From Robertkochia sediminum (GTDB lineage Bacteria; Bacteroidota; Bacteroidia; Flavobacteriales; Flavobacteriaceae), in assembly GCF_016786255.1 (NCBI RefSeq), contig NZ_JADMKT010000072.1:1-64000 (forward strand): DNA of 64,000 bases. Reading direction: 5' to 3'. Each line of letters begins with the position of its first letter. Position 1 is the first letter of the stretch. Under the pieces are notes generated by a model. That model searched no databases. It worked only from the letters and a program-made list of their open reading frames with translations, and was not told the DNA's origin. The translations under genes and the position numbers were made by a program. Positions 54,234-63,015 of the stretch are shown here, piece after piece.

Positions 54234-55397
54234 TTACTTACTCGCAAACAACCTTACATCGTCTTCACTGATCTCCTTCCCTCCGAGAATGAGCAGCCTT
54301 TCGACCACATTTCGCAATTCCCGGATGTTTCCTGTCCAGTCGTATTCTTTTAACAGTCCCAGTGCCGAGGGAGAGAATTTCTTTTGATTGGTGCCTTGCT
54401 CGGCCGCGATCTTTTTACTGAAATGCTCCACAAGTAAAGGAATATCGTCCCTCCTGTCGTTTAGAGAAGGAACCTTGATCAAGATCACTGCCAGGCGGTG
54501 GTACAAGTCTTCTCTGAAATTCCCCTTGGCGATCTCTTCCTGAAGGTCTTTATTGGTTGCCGCGATCACACGAACATCTACCTTGATATCCTTATCGCTC
54601 CCCACCCGGGAGATCTTATTCTCCTGCAGGGCTCTGAGCACTTTAGCCTGGGCAGAAAGACTCATGTCGCCCACCTCATCGAGAAAGATGGTCCCCTTAT
54701 TGGCCGCTTCGAACTTTCCGGCACGGTCTTTCACCGCCGACGTAAAGGCGCCTTTTACGTGGCCAAAGAGTTCACTCTCGATAAGTTCAGACGGAATGGC
54801 GGCACAATTCACCTCAACCATTGGGCCGGCAGAGCGGTCGCTCTTTTGATGGATCCAGTGAGCCACGAGTTCTTTCCCCGTACCATTAGGGCCGGTGATC
54901 ATGACCCTGGCATCTGTGGGAGCCACCTTTTCGATCATATCCTTGATCTTCACGATAGGCTCGCTATCCCCTATCATTTCGTAGTTTCTCACTACCTTCT
55001 TCTTCAACCGCTTATTTTCAGAGACCAGTTCCTTCTTGTCAAGGGCGTTGCGCACCGTATTGAGCAAGCGGTTCAGGTCCGGCGGTTTTGAAATATAATC
55101 ATAAGCTCCCAAACGCATGGTATTTACCGCTGTGTCCAGGTCGCCATGACCGGAGATCATCACAAAAGGGATCTCTGGTTTGATCTTCTGGGCCGCTTCC
55201 AACACTTCGACCCCATCCATCTTAGGCATCTTTATATCGCAAAGCACCAGGTCGAAATCCTCCTTTTTGATCTGCTCCATACCAGATAGTCCGTCGGTAG
55301 CTTCGCTTACCAGGTAATCGGGACTCTCCTCCCCCAGGATCTTCACCAGTACCCTCCTGATGGCTGCTTCATCTTCTATTATGAGTATTTTTGACAT
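54234..55397 (-). CDS. NtrC-type response regulator with AAA domain but no HTH
   Basis: 387 aa. Residues about 1-120 are a receiver domain with phospho-acceptor in DLVLCDIKMPKMDG and ISKPP. Residues about 140-370 are the sigma-54 AAA domain: MITGPNGTGKELVAHW (Walker A), GTIFLDEVGDMS (Walker B). The sigma-54 contact loop is GAFTSA rather than GAFTGA. The protein stops soon after the AAA lid (NIRELRNVVERLLIL, then 18 residues) with no Fis-type HTH. It may act without specific DNA binding or have lost sigma-54 activation. Its sensor kinase is not nearby. Confidence 0.88.
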   Translation of the reverse strand: MSKILIIEDEAAIRRVLVKILGEESPDYLVSEATDGLSGMEQIKKEDFDLVLCDIKMPKMDGVEVLEAAQKIKPEIPFVMISGHGDLDTAVNTMRLGAYDYISKPPDLNRLLNTVRNALDKKELVSENKRLKKKVVRNYEMIGDSEPIVKIKDMIEKVAPTDARVMITGPNGTGKELVAHWIHQKSDRSAGPMVEVNCAAIPSELIESELFGHVKGAFTSAVKDRAGKFEAANKGTIFLDEVGDMSLSAQAKVLRALQENKISRVGSDKDIKVDVRVIAATNKDLQEEIAKGNFREDLYHRLAVILIKVPSLNDRRDDIPLLVEHFSKKIAAEQGTNQKKFSPSALGLLKEYDWTGNIRELRNVVERLLILGGKEISEDDVRLFASK

Positions 55398-55547
55398 TGC
55401 TGAAATTTAGATAACATTCGCTTTGTAAGTTTCTATCCAATAATTATACCGAAAAATCTGTCTTTAACCAATTCACGCGGACTCCAATTGCTTGGCACAA
55501 AACTACATCCATCGCAATACTTTGATTAAAAGATCATTAGCCTTTCG

Positions 55548-56888
55548 TTATTTATACTTAAGCCATTTGTACAATTCTTTATAAGTAGGCTTTTTACCGT
55601 ACATAAGAATCCCCACCCTGTAGATCCTGGCTGCCAGCCAGACGATCCCGATAAAGGTAACCACCAACAGGGCTATAGAAGCAAAGAGTTGCCACCAGGG
55701 CACCCCATCGGCCCCTACCCCTCCGGGGAGTCGCATAAGCATTACTATGGGACTCGTAAGCGGAAACAGGGAAAAGCCTACCGCAATGGGGCCATTGGGA
55801 TTTTCGAAAACCGAAAAGAACCCCACATATACGGCCAGCATGAGCGGCATGATCACCGGGAACATAAATTGTTGGGTATCGGTCTCATTGTCAACGGCAG
55901 CACCGATAGCAGCATAGACCGAACTGTAAATGAGGTATCCCAGGGTAAAATAGATCATAAACGACACGATGAGGGTACCCCATGGAATGCGCAACATTTC
56001 TGCCACGTATAGCTGCAGCACTTCGTTAGAGGCAGAGGCTTCTTCGATGGTTTCCATGGCTTCGGGGGGCAAATTGGCTCCGGGGCCAAATTCCTGCCAA
56101 TCTACGCCCATGAATGAAAAGGCCAGGAATCCTAATACGCCTGCCGACAGGATCCAGATCACGAACTGGGTGATCCCTGCCAGGGAGGTTCCTATGATCT
56201 TACCCAGCATAAGCTGAAAGGGTTTTACGGAGGAGATGATCACTTCAATGATACGGCTCGTTTTTTCTTCGATCACACTACGCATCACAAAGGCGCCATA
56301 AATAATGATGAACATCATGATGAGATAGCCGAAGCCACCCCCGATGGCAGCCTTGATCTCATTGATCCCTTTCACACTGCGCTCCCCTGAAAAGGTGGTG
56401 GTGGGAATCTCGAAATTCGCCACCAGTTCGTTCACCATTTGTTCTGATACTCCGATCTGGCGTAGTTTTTCCTCTCTTAGCCGCTTGGCAATGCGCATTT
56501 CCAACATTCCGGTAACGGTAATGGAAGGCGACTTTGCAGAGTAGAACTGTATCCCTTCTGCTACCGCTTCTATGGTAGCATCTCCGGGAATATGTAATAG
56601 TCCGTAATACCCCATAGAAGCCACAGAATCTTTGGCCTCCTCGGGGGTGATATTGCGAAGGTCTACAAAGGCCAGTTCAGGTCCGGTGATAAAGACATTA
56701 TCGAAATAGGTACTCTCGTCGAGAATTCCGATCACCTTTTTCTGGTCGTTATTCATACGGGTAAGAAAAACGACCACCGCGATCATACCGACGATAAGCA
56801 GCGGACTCAGAACGGTCATAACAATAAAGGAGCGGTTTCTGACCTTGGCGAGGTATTCTCGCTTTATAATGAGCAGGAGTTTATCCAT
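55548..56888 (-). CDS. ABC-2 type permease (NatB-like)
   Basis: 446 aa. One N-terminal transmembrane helix (about 22-44), a large extracytoplasmic domain to about 180, then five more helices (YLIMMFIIIYGAFVMRSVIE; GKIIGTSLAGITQFVIWILS; TLIVSFMIYFTLGYLIYSSV; FMFPVIMPLMLAVYVGFFSV; LFASIALLVVTFIGIVWLAA). IEEKTSRIIEVIISSVKPFQ is the signature of NatB/ABC2_membrane_3 permeases, some of which export sodium. Its start overlaps the ATPase stop by 8 bases. Confidence 0.9.
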   Translation of the reverse strand: MDKLLLIIKREYLAKVRNRSFIVMTVLSPLLIVGMIAVVVFLTRMNNDQKKVIGILDESTYFDNVFITGPELAFVDLRNITPEEAKDSVASMGYYGLLHIPGDATIEAVAEGIQFYSAKSPSITVTGMLEMRIAKRLREEKLRQIGVSEQMVNELVANFEIPTTTFSGERSVKGINEIKAAIGGGFGYLIMMFIIIYGAFVMRSVIEEKTSRIIEVIISSVKPFQLMLGKIIGTSLAGITQFVIWILSAGVLGFLAFSFMGVDWQEFGPGANLPPEAMETIEEASASNEVLQLYVAEMLRIPWGTLIVSFMIYFTLGYLIYSSVYAAIGAAVDNETDTQQFMFPVIMPLMLAVYVGFFSVFENPNGPIAVGFSLFPLTSPIVMLMRLPGGVGADGVPWWQLFASIALLVVTFIGIVWLAARIYRVGILMYGKKPTYKELYKWLKYK

Positions 56889-57822
56889 GGTGGGCAGCCT
56901 CTTTTTTTACGGTTTGAATAAAGATATCGTTGGCAGAAGGGATCACCTCGTTGAAGAAGAGTACCTCGGCCTTTTCGTTGAGCATATGCAGGAGCGACCT
57001 GCTGTCCATGCCATTATCCAGCTGCACATGAAGCTTTAGCTCCTCACCGGAGATCTGCATCCTGGTCGCTGTATCGGGGAGTATCGCGAGTAATTCTTCC
57101 CGTAGCTGTGCCGGTTGGCCGTGTAATAAACCGGCTTCATAGGTATTGTTGCGGTAGGCCTTTTTAATATCGCTCAGTTTGCCATCGAGGATCTTTTGTG
57201 AGCGATTGAGCAAAGCAATATGATCACACATCTCCTCGACCGATTCCATGCGGTGGGTCGAAAAGATCACGGTAGCACCCTTATCCCGCAATTGGAGGAT
57301 CTCATCTTTGATCATCGTCGCATTTATAGGATCAAATCCGCTAAACGGCTCATCAAAGATCAACAGGGTCGGTTCGTGCAGTACGGTAACAATGAACTGC
57401 ACCTTCTGGGCCATTCCCTTTGATAGTTCCTGTACCTTCTTTCCCCACCAGGGAGTGATATCGAATTTCTCGAACCAGTAGCGCAGCCGGTCTTTAGCCT
57501 CCAGCTTACTGAGTCCTTTGAGGCGCGAAAGGTACACGGCCTGCTCACCTACCTTCATCGATTTATAGAGTCCGCGTTCTTCGGGCAGGTAACCGATCCT
57601 GGCGATATGCTCGCGCTCAAGCGGAGCTCCGTTAAAGTACACCACTCCCGAATCGGGATGGGTGATTTGGTTGATAATACGTATAAGCGTGGTCTTCCCT
57701 GCGCCATTGGGTCCTAACAAACCAAAGATACTCCCCTTGGGGATCTCCAGGTTGACGTGGTCGAGGGCGGCATGGTCACCATACCATTTGTACAGGTCTT
57801 TAGCCTCCAATAAGTTGGACAT
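56881..57822 (-). CDS. ABC transporter ATP-binding protein (NatA-like)
   Basis: 313 aa. Walker A GLLGPNGAGKTTLIR, signature QELSKGMAQKVQF, Walker B LLIFDEPFSGFDP, and the H-loop FSTHRMESVEE. The C-terminal about 90 residues are the DUF4162-type tail seen in NatA/drug exporters. It powers the permease encoded next to it. Preceded by a -7 box and separated from dnaJ by a terminator. Confidence 0.93.
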   Translation of the reverse strand: MSNLLEAKDLYKWYGDHAALDHVNLEIPKGSIFGLLGPNGAGKTTLIRIINQITHPDSGVVYFNGAPLEREHIARIGYLPEERGLYKSMKVGEQAVYLSRLKGLSKLEAKDRLRYWFEKFDITPWWGKKVQELSKGMAQKVQFIVTVLHEPTLLIFDEPFSGFDPINATMIKDEILQLRDKGATVIFSTHRMESVEEMCDHIALLNRSQKILDGKLSDIKKAYRNNTYEAGLLHGQPAQLREELLAILPDTATRMQISGEELKLHVQLDNGMDSRSLLHMLNEKAEVLFFNEVIPSANDIFIQTVKKEAAHHG

Positions 57823-57839
57823 GGTCTGTAAGCTTTTCT

Positions 57840-57847
57840 CAAAGATA
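57840..57847 (-). promoter_or_regulatory. Candidate -7 element for the ABC operon
   Basis: TATCTTTG on the minus strand is an exact TAnnTTTG match 18 bases before the ATG; no clear -33 TTG. Confidence 0.4.
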
Positions 57848-57911
57848 GGAAAAGCAACCCACCATTTTTACCGGAAATCAATCTTAAGAAAACGATAAGA
57901 TAAGTATAAAA

Positions 57912-57952
57912 AGAAAAACCCACCCTTAATGGATATCAAGGATGGGAAAAAA
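57912..57952 (-). terminator. Terminator of grpE-dnaJ
   Basis: On the minus strand CCCATCCTT pairs with AAGGGTGGG (one G-T/mismatch) followed by a T-rich tail (TTTTTCTTTTT). Confidence 0.75.
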
Positions 57953-58037
57953 TTGCTATGAAAAAGAAAAAATTAACACTAGCAAGAAACTAGCGTATGG
58001 ACAAAGATAACCTTTTTTAAAAAATCAAAAAGTTAAA

Positions 58038-59165
58038 TTACGAAAACATGTCCTTTACTTTCTCAAAAAATGACTTATCACCCTTTTCGGGGTTGGGGGT
58101 GAAATTATCGTCGTTGACCATTTTCTCAAAAAATGCTCGTTGTTCTTTATTCAATGTTTTTGGGGTCCACACATTAACGTGAACCAAAAGGTCTCCGCTG
58201 CCGTAACCATTGAGGCTAGGGATCCCTTTTCCGCGAAGTCGAAGGATCTTACCGGACTGAATTCCCTCTTCCAGTTTAATTCGCACCTTACCGTTTACAG
58301 TATCGATATCCTTGGAGGTACCCAGTGCCGCTTCGGCTATATTGACATAAAGGTCGTAATGCAGGTTATCTCCCTCGCGTTTCAGGCTCTTGTGTTCGAG
58401 CTCTTCTACCGCTACGATAAGGTCTCCTGCAATTCCGTTACCCGGAGCTTCGTTTCCTTTTCCGGCTACTTTAAGCTGTATCCCATCTACAACCCCGGCG
58501 GGGATCTTGATAGAAACGGTTTCTTCTTTTATCTTGAGTCCCTGAGCATCGGCATCGGCAGGACGTTTGTCCATAACCTCTCCGGCCCCTGAACAGGTAT
58601 TACAAGGCGAAGCGGTTTGCATACGACCAAGAATGGTATTGGTAATTCGGGTTACCTGCCCGGTACCATTACAGGTGGTACAGGTCTTATAGGTAACACC
58701 TTCGGCTTTCACCTTACGTCTTACCTTTACCTTTTTCTCTACCCCGTTGGCCACTTCTTCAAGGGAGAGCTTTACGCGAATACGAAGGTTGCTACCTTTC
58801 ACACGGCCACGGCCTCCACCGCCGAATCCGCCGCCGAACCCGCCACCGAATCCGCCGCCGCCAAAGGCACTTCCAAAGATATCACCGAACTGGCTAAAGA
58901 TGTCGTCCATGTTCATATGGCCACCACCAAAGCCTCCGCTACCGTCAAAAGCAGCATGACCAAACTGGTCGTACTTGGCGCGTTTATCGGCATTACTCAA
59001 GACCTCATAGGCTTCCGCGGCCTTTTTGAACATCTCCTCGGCTTCCTTATCACCCGGGTTCTTGTCCGGGTGGTATTTGATAGCCATCTTACGGTATGCC
59101 TTTTTGATCTCAGCAGTACTGGCGCCTTTATCTACCCCTAATATTTCGTAATAATCTTGCTTCAT
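58038..59165 (-). CDS. dnaJ: Chaperone DnaJ, reduced zinc-finger form
   Basis: 375 aa. J domain with [10 protein letters not shown] (HPD motif), a Gly/Phe-rich linker (about residues 72-118) and the C-terminal substrate-binding domains. The central Cys-rich region has only two CxxCxGxG motifs (CTTCNGTG and CNTCSGAG) where classical DnaJ has four, so it should bind one zinc. This reduced form is typical of Flavobacteria. It stimulates DnaK; grpE lies 108 bases upstream in the same operon. Confidence 0.95.
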   Translation of the reverse strand: MKQDYYEILGVDKGASTAEIKKAYRKMAIKYHPDKNPGDKEAEEMFKKAAEAYEVLSNADKRAKYDQFGHAAFDGSGGFGGGHMNMDDIFSQFGDIFGSAFGGGGFGGGFGGGFGGGGRGRVKGSNLRIRVKLSLEEVANGVEKKVKVRRKVKAEGVTYKTCTTCNGTGQVTRITNTILGRMQTASPCNTCSGAGEVMDKRPADADAQGLKIKEETVSIKIPAGVVDGIQLKVAGKGNEAPGNGIAGDLIVAVEELEHKSLKREGDNLHYDLYVNIAEAALGTSKDIDTVNGKVRIKLEEGIQSGKILRLRGKGIPSLNGYGSGDLLVHVNVWTPKTLNKEQRAFFEKMVNDDNFTPNPEKGDKSFFEKVKDMFS

Positions 59166-59273
59166 TCTTTTTTGATTTTGGGCCCCGGGATGATCCCGGA
59201 TCTGAATTTTAAACTCCTGTCCATAGCCTACAGGAGGTGTACTATCAACCTGTACCTGGTGCCTTGGTTATAT

Positions 59274-59819
59274 TTAGGCTTGTCCTACCACCACCTTAGG
59301 GTGACGAATAATACGGTCTCCGAGGGTATATCCCTTTTCTACCACATCGATGATCTTCCCTTTAAGGTCTTCTGATGGTGCCGGGATCTGGGTGATCGCA
59401 TCGTGAACCTCAGGGTCAAAGACATCCCCTTGTGCTACGGCAACCTGTGCCAACCCTTTAGAGGTCAGAATATCACGAAGCTTATTGTTAATAAGCTCCA
59501 CGCCTTTAAGTACCCCCTCGTCGGCAGTTTTACCCAATTCGTTCAAGGCACGGTCAAAATCGTCTAAAACCGGCAACATGGCCTGCATGACATCCTGGCC
59601 CGCAGTTTTAAAAAGTTCAACGCGTTCTTTTGAAGTACGCTTTTTATAATTCTCGAATTCGGCAAAAAGTCGCACGAATTTGTCTTTTTCTTTAGCCAGT
59701 TCTTCAGCCATAAGCTCCTGTTCTGACTTCTCTTCTTGCTTTGCCTCCGCAGCTTCGGCGGCATTCTGAGCCTTCATATCGTCCTGAAGCGCATCTGTCT
59801 CCTTGTCTTTTTTAGCCAT
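59274..59819 (-). CDS. grpE: Nucleotide exchange factor GrpE
   Basis: 181 aa. Charged Ala/Glu-rich N-terminus, long helix (AEFENYKKRTSKERVELFKT), LPVLDDFDRALNEL and the C-terminal beta domain with DPEVHDAITQIPAPSEDLKG and GYTLGDRIIRHPKVVVG. It releases ADP from DnaK. First gene of grpE-dnaJ with its own promoter upstream. Confidence 0.95.
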   Translation of the reverse strand: MAKKDKETDALQDDMKAQNAAEAAEAKQEEKSEQELMAEELAKEKDKFVRLFAEFENYKKRTSKERVELFKTAGQDVMQAMLPVLDDFDRALNELGKTADEGVLKGVELINNKLRDILTSKGLAQVAVAQGDVFDPEVHDAITQIPAPSEDLKGKIIDVVEKGYTLGDRIIRHPKVVVGQA

Positions 59820-59858
59820 ATTCTATGATAAAAAATTTCTGTCTCGATTTTCAAACGG

Positions 59859-59890
59859 CAAAAGTACTGCCAATTCCTTTAAAATGTCAA
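59859..59890 (-). promoter_or_regulatory. Promoter of grpE-dnaJ
   Basis: On the minus strand TTG (59888-59890), 21 bases, then TACTTTTG (59859-59866), an exact TAnnTTTG box 40 bases before grpE. No CIRCE operator was seen. Confidence 0.55.
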
Positions 59891-59945
59891 AATGTCATCT
59901 TAATTATTTAATAAATTATTAATACTCTAAGGGGATGTTTATTCC

Positions 59946-59953
59946 TACATTTG
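59946..59953 (+). promoter_or_regulatory. Candidate -7 element of the YceI gene
   Basis: TACATTTG, exact TAnnTTTG match, 27 bases before the ATG at 59981. Confidence 0.5.
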
Positions 59954-59980
59954 ACAACGCTAACAAAAAACACAATCAAG

Positions 59981-60655
59981 ATGAAAAAGAACATCGTAAA
60001 AATTACCGCTATTGCCTTTGTAGCCATTCTGGCTTCTTGCAAGGGAGAACCGAAGAACCAAACTACTGCTGAAGAGGCTGTGGTTACTGAAGAGGTTGCT
60101 GAAGTTGCCGGTGTTACCTATACTGCCGATGCCGCCAACAGTACCATCGACTGGATCGGAACCAAGCCAACAGGAACCCACACCGGTACCGTAAACATCT
60201 CAGAAGGTGAGTTCGTAATGGGAGAGGAAGGAATCACAGGAGGTTCTTTCGTGATCGACATGAACAGCATCACCGTAACCGACCTTGAAGCAGGAGACGG
60301 AAAAGAAGATCTGGAAGCACACCTAAAAGGAAGTGTTGAAGGAAAAGAAGATCACTTCTTCAACGTAGCTGAGTTCCCAACTGCGAGCTTCGAAGTAACA
60401 GGAATGAGCAACGAAGGAGAAAAAAGCATGATGGAGGGTAACCTCACCATCAGAGGGATCTCTAAAAACATTTCTTTCCCTGTATCTGTAGTAAACAACG
60501 GAGATATGATCGAAGTGACCAGTGAGACTTTCGCTATCGATAGAACACAGTGGAACGTAAACTACGGTTCTAAGTCTGTATTCGATAACCTGGGTGACAA
60601 GTTCATCAACGACAATATCGAACTTACCATCAAGGTAGCAGCGAAAAAAGGATAA
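59981..60655 (+). CDS. YceI family lipoprotein
   Basis: 224 aa from the ATG at 59981; the upstream TTG lies in the promoter. Lipoprotein signal ending VAILASCKGE. The YceI lipocalin-like barrel starts YTADAANSTIDWIGTKPTGT and includes FVIDMNSITVTDLEAGDGKE, DHFFNVAEFPTASFEVTG and NLTIRGISKNISFPV. Such proteins bind polyisoprenoids or amides in the periplasm; ligand here unknown. Ends at a terminator that overlaps the epimerase 3' end. Confidence 0.93.
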   Translation: MKKNIVKITAIAFVAILASCKGEPKNQTTAEEAVVTEEVAEVAGVTYTADAANSTIDWIGTKPTGTHTGTVNISEGEFVMGEEGITGGSFVIDMNSITVTDLEAGDGKEDLEAHLKGSVEGKEDHFFNVAEFPTASFEVTGMSNEGEKSMMEGNLTIRGISKNISFPVSVVNNGDMIEVTSETFAIDRTQWNVNYGSKSVFDNLGDKFINDNIELTIKVAAKKG

Positions 60656-60680
60656 TCATATACGGTATTCGTACCGGCTG

Positions 60681-61628
60681 TTAAGGGGCCAGTTCTTCAC
60701 GGAGCTGGCCTTTTTCTTGCAGGATATCCTGCAGAGCGGGCATGAGGTTAGGGTATTTGAACACATACCCCTCTACCTCTACCTTTTTGGAGCTTACGCG
60801 CTGACTTTCGAGCAGCACCGAACTCATCTCTCCCAGCACCATTTTAATAAACCATTCCGGAATATTAGGGAGCCACAATGGCTTATTCACCACCTTGGCA
60901 ATGGCCTGCATTAATTTATTTTGGGTTACCGGATTGGGAGCCACCCCGTTATAGACACCTTCGGCTTCGTTCTCGAGCAGGTGCATAAAGATGCCGGCCA
61001 GGTCCCGAATATGGATCCAGCTCTGCCATTGTTCCCCGCTACCAAAGGCTGCCCCGGCATACATCTGTACCGGTTTTACCATCTGCGGCAAGGCTCCGTC
61101 ATCGGCACTAAGTACGAGTCCGATACGCACCTTGGCCACCCTGGTTCCTGATGCCGTGAACACATCGGCAGCTTTTTCCCATGCGGCCACCACCTCCCCC
61201 AGGAAGGTATTGGCAACAGCGCCTTCTTCTTCTTCTTCGTAATAGGTTGTAAAGGATGAAGGGTACACCCCAATAGCTGATGCTGTAACCATAAGGGGGA
61301 TCTTATTCCCGGAGTCTTTCATTCCCTTATGCAGGGTTTCCAGGGAATCCACACGGCTTTGTAATACCGTCTTTTTATAGCTGTCGGTCCATCTTTTGGC
61401 GATCGACGCCCCGGCGAGATTAATCACTGCATGAACCCCGGCAAAGCATTCGGTATCGATCGCTCCTCGGGAAGGATCCCAGAGGAATCCGCGATATGCC
61501 GGATCCTGGCTTAATTTCTCTTTTCGGGTGGTGAGATAGTTCACCTGATACCCCCGGGCATGGCAAAGTTCGGTGATCGCTGTTCCTACAAGACCGGTAG
61601 CTCCGGTAATAAGTATTCGCATAGACAT
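60681..61628 (-). CDS. TIGR01777 family NAD(P)-binding epimerase-like protein
   Basis: 315 aa. Rossmann start ILITGATGLVGTAITELCHA, then HAVINLAGASIAKRWTDSYK and VTASAIGVYPSS with the active-site Ser region, IHIRDLAGIFMHLLENEAEG and YNGVAPNPVTQNKLMQAI. The C-terminal DUF1731-like end (LPNIPEWFIKMVLGEMSSVL) is diagnostic for the TIGR01777/SDR39U1 group, whose substrate is unknown. Confidence 0.93.
   Translation of the reverse strand: MSMRILITGATGLVGTAITELCHARGYQVNYLTTRKEKLSQDPAYRGFLWDPSRGAIDTECFAGVHAVINLAGASIAKRWTDSYKKTVLQSRVDSLETLHKGMKDSGNKIPLMVTASAIGVYPSSFTTYYEEEEEGAVANTFLGEVVAAWEKAADVFTASGTRVAKVRIGLVLSADDGALPQMVKPVQMYAGAAFGSGEQWQSWIHIRDLAGIFMHLLENEAEGVYNGVAPNPVTQNKLMQAIAKVVNKPLWLPNIPEWFIKMVLGEMSSVLLESQRVSSKKVEVEGYVFKYPNLMPALQDILQEKGQLREELAP
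60687..60717 (+). terminator. Terminator of the YceI gene
   Basis: GGCCAGTTC and GAGCTGGCC pair (one G-T) followed by TTTTTCTT; it lies within the 3' end of the opposite epimerase gene. Confidence 0.75.
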
Positions 61629-61712
61629 GGACCTTTGTTTTTATTAAAAATAAACAATTAGGCCGCTAGCCTGGCAGGGTTTAAAGAAGGTTTAACACTA
61701 ATCCCGTCAGGA

Positions 61713-62405
61713 TCAGGATTTTTGGGATGCATCGGGTTTTATAGCCCTGAGCATTTCTCTTTTTCCGGGTGGGCCGGGGAGTTTTTCGACCAAAAAGCCT
61801 ACGGCCTGCATGGCACGCCTTACGCTACCCTTGGCCGCATAGGTCACCAGGATACCTCCGGTACTTAGCGCACGGAACATCCTATTAAAGATCGCCTCTT
61901 CCCAGAGTTCGGGTTGCACTCTTGCGCCGAAGGCGTCAAAATAGATCAGATCGAAAGCGTCTTCATCTTCGATCTCATCAAATAACTGCTTTCTTTTGGT
62001 CAGGGCAAATTCAGGGGTTATGGGGGTAGCCGCTTCCCAGGGCTCCTCGTGCATACGTTCAAAAAGAGCACTTTGTTCGGGGGTGGCTTGTAGTTCTTTG
62101 GCATAGTTGAGTGCCTTCCACTCTGCTGCTGCCACCGGATAGCCTTCCACTCCGGTATAATCAATGGATACCGGTTTCGGTTGGGTCTCCAACAGCGTAA
62201 TAAAAGCGTTGAGTCCCGTACCGAAACCGATCTCCATAATGCGCAGATCGGCAGGTTCCGATTCCAGTGCCAGGTCGAGCCCCATACGTATAAATACGTG
62301 ATAAGCCTCTTGTATGGCTCCATGCTTGGAATGATAGTGTTCGTCCCAACCCTTGATATAGATGGTGGTCGAACCGTCTGCCGTTTTTATGATCTTGCGC
62401 TCCAT
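61713..62405 (-). CDS. mnmD: tRNA 5-methylaminomethyl-2-thiouridine methyltransferase MnmD
   Basis: 230 aa. It matches the methyltransferase half of MnmC: SKHGAIQEAYHVFIRMGL, IMEIGFGTGLNAFITLL (SAM site), GVEGYPVAAAEW, and FDLIYFDAFGARVQPELW. It would complete mnm5s2U at tRNA position 34. The oxidase half of MnmC is absent, as usual for stand-alone MnmD. Downstream of the DUF4920 gene on the same strand (3-base gap), so probably cotranscribed. Confidence 0.93.
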   Translation of the reverse strand: MERKIIKTADGSTTIYIKGWDEHYHSKHGAIQEAYHVFIRMGLDLALESEPADLRIMEIGFGTGLNAFITLLETQPKPVSIDYTGVEGYPVAAAEWKALNYAKELQATPEQSALFERMHEEPWEAATPITPEFALTKRKQLFDEIEDEDAFDLIYFDAFGARVQPELWEEAIFNRMFRALSTGGILVTYAAKGSVRRAMQAVGFLVEKLPGPPGKREMLRAIKPDASQKS

Positions 62406-62408
62406 TTC

Positions 62409-62906
62409 TTATTTGATCACCACTCCGGTAGCTTCGAAACTCAGCGTTTTCTTTGGCTCGGTAATGGCTTCGATCTCTTCTACAGTGCTACCCGCATCTT
62501 CTGCATAATGCTTGCGATCTTCCACGCTCATTTCCTCAACGAAAGCACCACCTTCAATGATCACCTCTTTTCCGGCCAGGTCTTTAGGCATAAAGAATCC
62601 GTAATCCTTAAAGCGTACCATAGCGATTTGATCGTTTCCAAGGTCTACCTTCATCCAGCACCCCTTCATCTGGCACACCTCAGTTACCTTCGCCTGAAAA
62701 GTGGCCTGGATGGTATCGTTTTCCTTTATAAGCCCGTACATTTCGGCCATTTCTTCAGCAGAATTGGCCACCGGGGAGTTTACTCCGTCTCCGAAGCTTA
62801 CCACTTCTTTTTGTTCAGCAGCCACCTCGGTGGTTTTCTCCTGAACTTTTTCTTTACATCCTGTAAGTAAAAGCATTACTGCAAACACAGCTGAAAGCGC
62901 TTTCAT
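62409..62906 (-). CDS. DUF4920 lipoprotein
   Basis: 165 aa. Lipoprotein signal ending AVMLLLTGCKEK. After an acidic linker, FGDGVNSP, then VTEVCQMKGCWMKVDLGNDQ and FKDYGFFMPKDLAGKEVIIE match DUF4920, an OB-like fold with a CxxxGC pair that could bind metal. Function unknown. Shares its transcript with mnmD. Confidence 0.9.
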   Translation of the reverse strand: MKALSAVFAVMLLLTGCKEKVQEKTTEVAAEQKEVVSFGDGVNSPVANSAEEMAEMYGLIKENDTIQATFQAKVTEVCQMKGCWMKVDLGNDQIAMVRFKDYGFFMPKDLAGKEVIIEGGAFVEEMSVEDRKHYAEDAGSTVEEIEAITEPKKTLSFEATGVVIK

Positions 62907-62990
62907 ATCCTATTTTTTTTAATGGTTCTTAAGACTGTAAAATAAATGAAAAAACCCACATCACGCCCAAATGTTCAGGCATTAATTTGT

Positions 62991-62998
62991 TAATTTTG
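62991..62998 (+). promoter_or_regulatory. Candidate -7 element of ilvE
   Basis: TAATTTTG, exact TAnnTTTG match 17 bases before the ATG at 63016; no -33 TTG at standard spacing. Confidence 0.45.
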
Positions 62999-63015
62999 CA
63001 AAAACCAAAAAACTT

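Noticed and set aside
58740-58900. Short tandem repeats (CCGCCGAA type) as an array
   Set aside because: They are codons of the DnaJ Gly/Phe-rich linker.
61205-61245. CTT/TTC triplet run as a microsatellite
   Set aside because: It encodes an acidic EEEEE stretch in the TIGR01777 protein and is too short to call a repeat locus.
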